Shown: in pieces, positions 1 to 6,837 of the stretch
How the letters are laid out: each line of letters opens with the position of its first letter
How positions within the stretch are numbered: position 1 is the stretch's first letter
Source: CAZMXS01 sp964570325
Lineage (GTDB): Bacteria > Verrucomicrobiota > Kiritimatiellia > CAIQIC01 > CAZMXS01
Length of the DNA stretch: 31,616 nucleotides
Direction of reading: 5' to 3'
Assembly (NCBI GenBank): GCA_964570325.1
Contig: CAZMXS010000055.1
Coordinates: forward strand, 1-31,616
Program-made: the position numbers and the translations under genes
The notes under the pieces: model-generated
The model's database searches: none
Seen by the model: the letters and a program-made list of their open reading frames with translations, nothing else
Told to the model about the DNA's origin: nothing

Positions 1-1317
1 CATCCCGGCCTCCGCCAAGGCCCGCACCGTCTGCTGATTATCCTTCACCTGGATCCGATACCCCCCGCCTTGGGCCACGATGGCCTGGGCCGTGGCCGCC
101 TGACAATGCAGCGCATCGGCGGTCACCAGTTGGTGATTCAGGTTGGGCAGGCCCACGATCAGTTTTTGCGCGGTCTTTAGTTCGCAGCGGTCGCCTTCGC
201 CTTCCTTCATGCTCATGCACGCCAGCGCGTGGGGCACCCCCGTTTCGTGATCCGCCAGACCGACCAGGCCCATCGTGTCCCGCACCATTTTTCCATCCAG
301 CGCCAGCGCCGCCGGCAACTCGCCCTGGTGCGCCCGCAACCACGTGTTCAGGCTCTCCGCCAGCGTGTCCGGCGACAGTTTCTTCAACAGGTTGTAATAC
401 ACCTTGTAACCGGGCACACGGTAGAACTGCTTGCCCGGCTTGCGCGGCAACCCCAAGCTCTTGCGCTGCGCCTGGGTCAGGCGCCAGCCAAAGCGCTTGA
501 TCTGGCTGATGTCTCGCAACCCGCTCAACAGCGCCATGACCACGATCGCCAGCACCGCGCCGATATGAAACTCACGGTTGGCCGCACGCGGGTCCTTGAC
601 TCGGCTCAAGTGGTCGTGCAGCGACTCCATCTGGGCCTGACGCAACGGCATCACGCCATGCGCACTGGAATGGGCGCCGGCCTGATGGATGGCCGGCAAC
701 TCCGGCGCCCGCAAACGTTCCAGGGCATCCCGGCGCAGAGGTTTGACCCACAGCTTCTTGGGCCGGTCGTTGGGCACAAAGAAGTCCGGCTTGTGTCGCG
801 AATATCCCTGCGTCCGCCCCAAGGGGATCCAGCCCGCCGCCTTGTAGCAGGTGCCGGCATACGCCTCGAGGTCGGTAAAAGTCTCCGCCAACAAGGGCGC
901 ATAGCCGAAGTGCGCCTGCCATTGTTCCGGCAGGGCCTTCACCGCCGCCCCCAGCACGCGCGAGGCCAGGTTCTGAACGGCGCCTTTCTCGTGCAGCAAC
1001 AGAAAACGGCGGTTTTGGACGATCAACTTTTGCCGCTCGGCCCGCAGGGTCGGCGTCCAACCGATATAGTGATCCCGGTCTTTGAGCGCATAGCAGGCCG
1101 CACCCCACGCCAACAAGGCCACCCACTGGCCATCCAGGATGGCCACCTGGCGCAGAAAGTCGCCGACGGGACAGGTTTCGCCCAAGTAATGATACTGTCC
1201 CAGCAGTTGGTCAAAGCGCTTCCGCTCGTGGGGCGCCGCTACTTCAATTTTCAGGACATTCCGGTTGTCCGGCGCGGCCGGACAACCCCGTTGCTTCTGG
1301 GTCGTTGTAGTTTTCAT
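1..1317 (-). CDS. ISAs1-family transposase with N-terminal DruA-like (DUF4338) domain, partial
   Basis: This frame is open from ATG at 1317 to the left edge (439 codons seen, no stop), so the C-terminus lies outside the window. Residues about 20-205 match the DUF4338/DruA pattern: YIGWTPTLRAERQKLI, NRRFLLL, NLASRVLG, LPEQWQAHFGYAPLLAETF, GTCYKAAGWIPLGRTQG and a closing WVKPLRRDA. Residues about 235-300 (SRVKDPRAANREFHIGAVLA) resemble the ISAs1 N-terminal accessory domain. The DDE catalytic domain follows, with LDGK (D341), TADALHCQ (D401) and GGGYRIQVKDNQ. The third acidic residue would lie beyond the edge. ISAs1 enzymes cut and paste their element. DUF4338 is the family of DruA from the Druantia anti-phage system; its role in a transposase is not known from this sequence. 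The order of domains is read directly; the family names come from remembered motifs. The terminal inverted repeat of the element could not be identified. Confidence 0.86.
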   Translation of the reverse strand, partial: MKTTTTQKQRGCPAAPDNRNVLKIEVAAPHERKRFDQLLGQYHYLGETCPVGDFLRQVAILDGQWVALLAWGAACYALKDRDHYIGWTPTLRAERQKLIVQNRRFLLLHEKGAVQNLASRVLGAAVKALPEQWQAHFGYAPLLAETFTDLEAYAGTCYKAAGWIPLGRTQGYSRHKPDFFVPNDRPKKLWVKPLRRDALERLRAPELPAIHQAGAHSSAHGVMPLRQAQMESLHDHLSRVKDPRAANREFHIGAVLAIVVMALLSGLRDISQIKRFGWRLTQAQRKSLGLPRKPGKQFYRVPGYKVYYNLLKKLSPDTLAESLNTWLRAHQGELPAALALDGKMVRDTMGLVGLADHETGVPHALACMSMKEGEGDRCELKTAQKLIVGLPNLNHQLVTADALHCQAATAQAIVAQGGGYRIQVKDNQQTVRALAEAGM

Positions 1318-1433
1318 CAACCCTACTACAGCAAAAAGGCGGCCGATGGTCTACAACAAAATGCAAGCCGCATTCTGATTGAGCAAAACGGGACCATGAG
1401 AAAAGACCATGCGCGCCCTCGTGTGTGTTTGAT

Positions 1434-1451
1434 CTCTTTCGAGAGAAAGAG
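1434..1451. other. Short hairpin between transposase and lipoprotein gene
   Basis: CTCTTTC (1434-1440) and GAAAGAG (1445-1451) are perfect inverted repeats separated by GAGA. The hairpin lies just past the stop of the frameshifted lipoprotein gene and upstream of the transposase. No T-run follows on the minus strand, so it is not a convincing intrinsic terminator. It could be part of the insertion-sequence end. Confidence 0.3.
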
Positions 1452-1463
1452 GGGTTATAAATG

Positions 1464-1917
1464 CTACCATTTGCGCCATTTTTTGGAACTCGAGCGGTGG
1501 GACAGCCAGATAATCCAGTGCTTGAGCGTTCGGAACAGGTACGGCGTGAACGGCCGGTCATGCGGCAGGCTGGTGAAGTTGAAGATGAGCGTGAAGGCGC
1601 AAATCATGTTCAGGGTGGGATTGTCGAGCGAATAAATTCTGGCCGGCAGGCCGGCTGGTTGCTTCTCGGGCATGGTCACCGCCACCCGCGACAGCACTAG
1701 ATTGGTGCCAGATGCGGAAGGCGCTGAGCCAGAGCGAGTCGAAGGGCTGGACGCGGTTGGAGGCGATAACCGCGATCCTCAAGTCATGGGATTCCAACCA
1801 TTGGAAAATCCCAGGTGCCTGTCTTCCAATGATTGGACGGCTTGCATAGCCACCGCGCAAACCCGCGCAGCCGGCGGCGCAAAGCAGCAGGATCAGCCAC
1901 AACCCGCGCAGTCGCAT
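1464..1917 (-). pseudogene. Hypothetical lipoprotein, frameshifted
   Basis: The start ATG at 1917 is preceded by a strong ribosome-binding site (GGGAGGTGAT). The N-terminus is a lipoprotein signal peptide, MRLRGLWLILLLCAAGC, with the lipobox Cys at residue 17. The first frame reads sensibly to about FDSLWLSAFRIWH near 1705. Coherent coding then moves to the next frame (TNLVLSRVAVTMPEKQPAG and onward to FTPYLFRTLKHWII), ending at TAG 1464-1466. One extra base near 1700-1710 explains both frames. The whole product would be about 150 residues and membrane-anchored. I do not recognise the family. The tail is low-complexity (SSSKKWRKW) and could have been altered by the neighbouring insertion sequence. 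A sequencing error rather than a true mutation is possible. Confidence 0.55.
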
Positions 1918-2010
1918 ATCACCTCCCGGTTGGTCGCTGTTATAACGCCAGCTTGGCTACTTCACGCGATATTTGCTCGCGGATTGTGCTAATCTCATGG
2001 ATGAAGACGG

Positions 2011-4065
2011 TTACTCCAGCACGAATTGCCCCAATGCTGTTTTCAAGCGGGCTGCCATACTGGCCAGTTCAGTGGCACGCGCGCTGGTTTGGGCGAACCC
2101 CCCGGAGGTGAGTTCCGCCTTGGCCCGCAACCCGAAGACGGTCGCGGAAAATTCGGACGCGGACCGGGCTGATTCCACCGCGTGGCGTGCCAGGGCGGTG
2201 GTATCTCCGGCGACGCCGGTGCTGGACCGGTCTATTTCGCTGGTGGTGGCGGACTGCTCCTCCATGGCGGCGGCGATCGAACCGGCAATCTGATTGAATT
2301 CGGCGACGACGCCCGAAATGGATTCAATCGCGGCAACCGCCGCCCGTGTGCTGTCCTGAATGTTCCGGATGTGCTGCGCGATCTGGCCCGTGGCTTTGGC
2401 GCTCTGCCGCGAGAGCTCCTTGACCTCTCCGGCAACCACGGCGAATCCTTTGCCCGCTGCGCCCGCGCTGGCGGCTTCAATCGTGGCGTTCAGCGCCAGC
2501 AGATTGGTCTGGTCGGCGATGCTGTCAATCACCTCGATCACTTTGACGATCTCGTGGGCGGCGCCCTCCAGCCGCGCGATCAACTCGCGGGACTTGCGCG
2601 CCTCGGCATCGGCCTTCTTCGCGACGCCGGCTTCCTGCTCGCAGTTGCGGGCGACCTCGGCCACGGTGGCGTTCATTTCGCTGATCGCCGCTTGGACCGT
2701 ATGTACGGCGCCGGATACGCGGTCGGCCGAGGTAGACATCGCACCCATGCCCTCGGCCAGCTGGCGGCCCGCGGTCGCCGCCCCGCTGATTTGGTCACTC
2801 ATTTCCCGGATGCTGGCCGTCATGGTCTCCGAGGTGCCGGACAGGGCGGCCGAGGCGTCGGCCAGCGAGCGCACATCGCCGGCCAGCGTGCGCAGGAAGC
2901 CGCGGATGGTCCCGGTCATCCGGTTCAGCGCGGCGGCGGCGGCCCCGATTTCGTCGCCGCGCGCGATGGGCAGGTTGGCGCTGAAATCGCCGCTCGCCAG
3001 CCGGCCGGAGAAAGCCACCGTCAGGCGGAGTGGGTGGGTGATGTTCCGGATGATGAAGAAAACCAGCAGATAGGAAAGTGCCAGCGTGACCGCTGCCGCC
3101 GTCAGGGAGCCGGTCCGCTGGGAGCGGAAGTGCGCCATGCGCGTCTCCAGCAGGGTGGTGAGTTCCCGCTCGGAAACATCCCACAGGGTGAAGCTCGACT
3201 GGCGCGCGGCCTGCCCGATTTCGAGAAAGCGCGCTCGATCCGGTGGTGTCCCGTTGGCTATGGCGTTCAATTGCTCGACCAGCCGCTGGTTGGCTTGCTG
3301 GTATTCCGCCGCCGCCGCCGGCAACTGGGCTTGCAGGGTCTCGCTGGCCCCATAAAAATTGGGATCCTCCTGCAGCACTGTTTGCACGTCCGCGGCGATG
3401 CGTCCGAGGTCGGCTTCGGCGAGCATGGTCGCGTGGACGGCGGCCTGCACGCGGTCAGTGGGGGCGATGTCGGCCTGGCCGGCTAGGCCGAGGCCGAAGC
3501 GGATGACAGCGATGAGCCGGTCCTGCGTCTGGGGCAGCGCCAGGAGCGTGATGTCCATCAGGTAGTAGCTGTCGAGGTCCGGGTCGAGGATAAGGTTTGA
3601 GGTGTCGCCCGCATGCGTGATCATGCCCCGGATATCCGCGATCAATCCGGCCAGTTGGGCGGCGCTGACGTCATCCGCGTTGTTGGATCGGGCGGTGATT
3701 TCGTCCCATTTCCGTCTCAACAGGGCAGCCCGGAGATGCGCGCGGTTGCGCTTTTTTAGACCTTCTTCCGTGAACTGGAGCGCCGGGCCGTGCTGCCGTT
3801 CGATGGCCTCCAGCTCATTGAAGGCTTGTTCGGCCTGTGCGCGGTTGCGGTCGGTGGCCTGGATCTGGTAGTCGCCGATGGCCTGCAGCAGTTGCTCCAG
3901 CGGGCGCTGGTAGCGGTTGCCCAGGACTTCCAAGGCGGCGAAACGGATGTCGCCGTTGATTCCCTTGATGACCAAGGCCAGTAGGACAATGATGGGGAGC
4001 AGAAAGCAAAAACTGATCAGCAGCAACTTGTTAAGGATGCTTAAACGACCAAGTATAGCGAACAT
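2011..4065 (-). CDS. Methyl-accepting chemotaxis protein
   Basis: This 684-residue inner-membrane chemoreceptor senses periplasmic ligands and controls CheA through CheW. TM1 is about residues 11-33 and the periplasmic helical sensor region about 34-317, containing NLILDPDLDSYYLMD, a motif seen in many MCP sensor domains. TM2 is about 318-340, with HAMP about 341-393 (NITHPL at its start, RLASGDFSANLP near its middle). The cytoplasmic methyl-accepting domain runs to the C-terminus, with the signalling tip at about 511-555: SIADQTNLLALNATIEAA then GKGFAVVAGEVKELS. There is no C-terminal CheR-docking pentapeptide (it ends GQFVLE). No che gene is nearby, so it is an orphan receptor. The ligand cannot be inferred. 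The start ATG at 4065 has only a weak ribosome-binding site. Confidence 0.95.
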   Translation of the reverse strand: MFAILGRLSILNKLLLISFCFLLPIIVLLALVIKGINGDIRFAALEVLGNRYQRPLEQLLQAIGDYQIQATDRNRAQAEQAFNELEAIERQHGPALQFTEEGLKKRNRAHLRAALLRRKWDEITARSNNADDVSAAQLAGLIADIRGMITHAGDTSNLILDPDLDSYYLMDITLLALPQTQDRLIAVIRFGLGLAGQADIAPTDRVQAAVHATMLAEADLGRIAADVQTVLQEDPNFYGASETLQAQLPAAAAEYQQANQRLVEQLNAIANGTPPDRARFLEIGQAARQSSFTLWDVSERELTTLLETRMAHFRSQRTGSLTAAAVTLALSYLLVFFIIRNITHPLRLTVAFSGRLASGDFSANLPIARGDEIGAAAAALNRMTGTIRGFLRTLAGDVRSLADASAALSGTSETMTASIREMSDQISGAATAGRQLAEGMGAMSTSADRVSGAVHTVQAAISEMNATVAEVARNCEQEAGVAKKADAEARKSRELIARLEGAAHEIVKVIEVIDSIADQTNLLALNATIEAASAGAAGKGFAVVAGEVKELSRQSAKATGQIAQHIRNIQDSTRAAVAAIESISGVVAEFNQIAGSIAAAMEEQSATTSEIDRSSTGVAGDTTALARHAVESARSASEFSATVFGLRAKAELTSGGFAQTSARATELASMAARLKTALGQFVLE

Positions 4066-4146
4066 TAATCACGCCCTATTCCCCCTGACTCATTTTCAAA
4101 ACTACGTCTTTGGCTGCCGGATGTAAAGCGCAAAAAAAATGGCGCA

Positions 4147-4169
4147 GGGTCAGACCTAAAGTATAAAGT
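4147..4169 (+). repeat. Left inverted repeat of RAYT element 1
   Basis: It consists of GGGTCAGACC, containing the odd palindrome GGTC-A-GACC, followed by the hexamer TAAAGT, one A, and TAAAGT again. It is a perfect 23-bp inverted match to 5220-5242. Confidence 0.93.
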
Positions 4170-4205
4170 ATTGACTCGATGCGCTTCTCCGGATATCCTG
4201 CCATT

Positions 4206-5219
4206 ATGCCCAGACCGCCCAGAAAAGCGTTTGCGGGAGCCAAGTATCATATCTCGGTTCGAGGAAATGGGCGTCGGATCATCTTCCATGAGGATGCCGA
4301 TCGGGACCGTTTCCTGAAGCAATTAGTTCAGGCGTTGGAAATGGACGGGGTTATCCTGTATGCTTGGGTTTTAATGTCCAACCATTATCACCTGTTGATT
4401 GAGACGCCGCGGGGCAATGTGAGCGCCTTTATGCATCGCCTGAACACGGCCTATGGAATGTATTATCGGTATAAGCATCGCCGACCGGGGCATGTTCTGC
4501 ATGGACGATTTCAGCACAGAGTAGTGGAAGGCGACGACTATCTTTTGAGGCTGACACGCTATCTGCATTTGAACCCGGTGAAGACGAAGGAGATGAAAAA
4601 GAAATCGGAAGAGTTTCGGCTGAACTATTTGAGGCAATATCCGTGGAGCAGTTACCGGGGATATGTGGAGGAAGGGCGCGCGGAGACGTTTGTGCAGTAT
4701 CGTTGGCGCGAACTGATAAACGGCCAGAGCTTAAGGGAGCAGAGAGAACGATACCGCCGATATGTGGAGGGGTTTGTGGTGCGGGATGACGAAGAGCTGT
4801 TGAAGGTGCTTAATCGAAGCGAGCATGCGATCGGCAATGAAGATTTCGTGGGAAAGGTGGAGCAAGCGCTTAGAGACGAATATAAAGAAACCCAACGCTC
4901 GGGAGATGTCGCTTGGCCTAGGGAACCGGCAATCAAGAAAGAGGACATTGAAAATCAAGTGGCCAAGGAGTTTGGTTGCCGAAAAGAGGATCTGAAGCGG
5001 CATGGGCATGTCGCCAAGGCGGCGAAGGCGGTGGCGATAGAGTTGGCCTGCAATTTGGGAGGATTATCGCATCGCGAGGCCGGTCTGTGTTTTGGCGGGA
5101 TCACGGGCGCGGGGGTCGCGTATCAGCGAAATCAACTTAAAGCGATGATGAAGCAAGACAAGACATTGGCGGGGAAACTAAAACAGATTCGCGCAAGATT
5201 GCTGTCTTTAGGCTTGTAA
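4206..5219 (+). CDS. REP-associated tyrosine (Y1/HUH) transposase, long form
   Basis: This 337-residue single-strand transposase belongs to the IS200-like/RAYT group. ATG at 4206 is chosen because the product then begins MPRPPRKAFAGAKYH, the usual RAYT N-terminus; an upstream start at 4179 adds nine unrelated residues. The HUH motif is SNHYHLLIE (H60, H62) and the likely catalytic tyrosine is Y119 in LLRLTRYLHLNPVKT. These residues nick and rejoin DNA through a 5'-phosphotyrosine. Classic RAYTs are about 150-200 residues. The extra C-terminal part (about 240-337) resembles a DnaA domain IV-type helix-turn-helix (EFGCRKEDLKRHG, KAVAIELACNLGGLSHREAG). The stop codon directly abuts the right inverted repeat. 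It is co-linear with the second copy at 9636-10643. Confidence 0.92.
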   Translation: MPRPPRKAFAGAKYHISVRGNGRRIIFHEDADRDRFLKQLVQALEMDGVILYAWVLMSNHYHLLIETPRGNVSAFMHRLNTAYGMYYRYKHRRPGHVLHGRFQHRVVEGDDYLLRLTRYLHLNPVKTKEMKKKSEEFRLNYLRQYPWSSYRGYVEEGRAETFVQYRWRELINGQSLREQRERYRRYVEGFVVRDDEELLKVLNRSEHAIGNEDFVGKVEQALRDEYKETQRSGDVAWPREPAIKKEDIENQVAKEFGCRKEDLKRHGHVAKAAKAVAIELACNLGGLSHREAGLCFGGITGAGVAYQRNQLKAMMKQDKTLAGKLKQIRARLLSLGL

Positions 5220-5242
5220 ACTTTATACTTTAGGTCTGACCC
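5220..5242 (-). repeat. Right inverted repeat of RAYT element 1
   Basis: Read on the minus strand it is identical to 4147-4169: GGGTCAGACC, then TAAAGT-A-TAAAGT. It begins one base after the transposase stop codon (5217-5219). Confidence 0.93.
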
Positions 5243-5256
5243 GATGGCTTCTGCAA

Positions 5257-6837
5257 TCACTGGGCGGTTTCGTTCGTGCTCCACGCGCTCAATCGTAAAA
5301 AGTACGTGTTTGAACCGGGAACGCCGACCAGCGCTTCGATCAGTTGCCAGCCGTTGCTTACGACCAGAGTATTGGTCGTGAAGATACTGGCGGGGCGCCA
5401 TTCGCGAAGGTCGTGGGAGGCAAAGGGGCCAAGTCTGACGCCTGTCGCGGATGGATTCTGCAGATACCGGAACCGCATGCATTCCGCTAATCCGGGGCAG
5501 ATGAGTAAATAGGGCAGGTCCGTGGCCGTGGCCAGTAAAGGGTTCACGCCCATGCCATAAGCCAGCAGATTGGGCAGGCCCAGCGGCCCGTTGATATCTG
5601 CCTCCCCGCGCCGGTCCTCCGGCAACGATTCGAGTACGCCCCATGACGCAAAGCCGCCGGCTGGCGGCTGGCTTCCATCCAAAATATGCAACGTGATAAC
5701 CGCCTCCGAATGGCCATTGCCGTTGCTGGCGGCGATCGTGGCCGCATAAACGCCGGTGGTTGCGGGCGTGCCGCTGATGACCCCCGAATATTGATTGATA
5801 GACAATCCCGTCGGCAACCCGGTGGCCCCAAAGAGCACCGCCTGCCCCTTGGCGGCCACGCGAAGTCGCAACGTGGAGAGCGTGGCCCCCAGCGCGCGCC
5901 GCGGCGCCAACACCAGCGGCGCAGCGCCTGCGCCGAATGTATTCAACAGGGCCAGACTGAATCCGTCCCCGCCCGCTACGGCGAGTCCCGGATCCGTGTT
6001 CGCCGGCACAAGCGTTTCTCCGGGTCCAAGATCCGATCCCCAAGCCACAACCCGGCCATCGCTGCTCAACGCCACGCTGTGATAGCAGCCGGCGGCGATG
6101 GCTACAACCCCGGTCAGGCCGGACGGCACGGCGCATTGTCCTTCAGCGTTGCCGCCCCAGGCGACCACCGTCCCGTCATGCTTCAAGGCCAAACTGTGAT
6201 AAAAACCTGCCGCAACCGCCACAACCCCGGTCAGTCCCACGGGCACGGCAAGTTGTCCGGCCGAGAGATTGTCACCCCATGCCACGACGGTGCCGTCCGG
6301 TTGCAGCGCCACGCTGTGCAAGCCCCCGGCAGCGATGGCCGTGGCGCGGGTAAGCGTGTCGGGCATGTTCAATTGCCCGGCGGAATCTTCGCCCCAAGCC
6401 GTGATCCGGCCGTTGGCGGTCAAGGCCAGGTTGTGAAAACCGCCAGCGGCAATGGCCACCGCGCCGGTCAGGCCCGGGGGCAAATTTGTCAAGCCGGCAT
6501 AGCCGCTACCCCATGCCAGGATGGAGCCGTCGGATTTCAGCGCCAGGCTGTGAAAAAAGCCGGCGGCGATGGCCACAACGCTTGTCGCATCCGGCGGTAT
6601 GGACAACTGCCCGTCGGTGTTGTCTCCCCAACCCGTCACCGTACCATCCGCGCGGAGGGCCAACGCGTGAAAACCGCCGGCGGCAATGGCGGTCACGTTG
6701 GACAAGTCCGCCGGAACACCGCTAGCATTCGTGCTGTAATCGGCGCCCCAGCCAATTACTTCAGCCGCCCAACCCGGCGCGGCCCGGATCCCCAAGATGA
6801 CGGCGGCCAACAGGAAGATGGCGGCGGCGCGCTTCAC
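5257..6837 (-). CDS. Secreted RCC1-repeat protein
   Basis: The product is 526 residues with a signal peptide (MKRAAAIFLLAAVILGIRAAPGWAA, cut near residue 25). Seven RCC1-type propeller units follow, about residues 26-310, each with a core like AIAAGGFHALAL and VVAWGDN; the last is degenerate (AVAGGDGFSLAL). Next is a putative Ig-like domain (about 325-385: LPTGLSINQYSGVISGTPATTG). A C-terminal domain (PLGLPNLLAYGMGVNP, then RFRYLQNPSATGVRLGPFAS) resembles tails common in verrucomicrobial secreted proteins. The GTG start overlaps the stop of the upstream GH141-like gene (GTGA at 6834-6837), so translation is probably coupled. RCC1 propellers usually bind proteins; the partner here is unknown. 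Element 1 lies just downstream. Confidence 0.88.
   Translation of the reverse strand: MKRAAAIFLLAAVILGIRAAPGWAAEVIGWGADYSTNASGVPADLSNVTAIAAGGFHALALRADGTVTGWGDNTDGQLSIPPDATSVVAIAAGFFHSLALKSDGSILAWGSGYAGLTNLPPGLTGAVAIAAGGFHNLALTANGRITAWGEDSAGQLNMPDTLTRATAIAAGGLHSVALQPDGTVVAWGDNLSAGQLAVPVGLTGVVAVAAGFYHSLALKHDGTVVAWGGNAEGQCAVPSGLTGVVAIAAGCYHSVALSSDGRVVAWGSDLGPGETLVPANTDPGLAVAGGDGFSLALLNTFGAGAAPLVLAPRRALGATLSTLRLRVAAKGQAVLFGATGLPTGLSINQYSGVISGTPATTGVYAATIAASNGNGHSEAVITLHILDGSQPPAGGFASWGVLESLPEDRRGEADINGPLGLPNLLAYGMGVNPLLATATDLPYLLICPGLAECMRFRYLQNPSATGVRLGPFASHDLREWRPASIFTTNTLVVSNGWQLIEALVGVPGSNTYFLRLSAWSTNETAQ

Larger units (their letters stand above)
4147..5242 (+). mobile_element. RAYT-type single-gene mobile element 1
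   Basis: The element is 1096 bp and is bounded by 23-bp perfect inverted repeats at 4147-4169 and 5220-5242. It contains only the Y1 transposase gene. It sits between the chemoreceptor gene and the 3' end of the RCC1 protein gene, ending 15 bp from that gene's stop, and does not interrupt either. The gene inside looks more AT-rich than its neighbours, which suggests fairly recent arrival. HUH elements of this kind normally leave no target duplication, and none is evident. Confidence 0.85.

Noticed and set aside
229..1635. Plus-strand open frame of 468 codons over the transposase
   Set aside because: The minus-strand frame has clear DUF4338 and ISAs1 motifs. The plus frame is its shadow, rich in Arg, Gln and Pro.
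1936..2030. Protein-like stretch after the chemoreceptor stop (reads VTVFIHEISTIREQISREV in another frame)
   Set aside because: It is only about 30 codons with no start or ribosome-binding site, and the chemoreceptor C-terminus in the normal frame is typical. It could be a trace of a frameshifted tail but is too short to call.
2182..3486. Plus-strand open frame of 434 codons over the chemoreceptor gene
   Set aside because: It is antisense to well-conserved HAMP and signalling domains, has no family features and is Gly/Arg-rich.
4130..5255. Target-site duplication around RAYT element 1 (ATGGC on both flanks)
   Set aside because: The five-base match is at different distances from the two ends, and HUH transposition does not normally duplicate its target.
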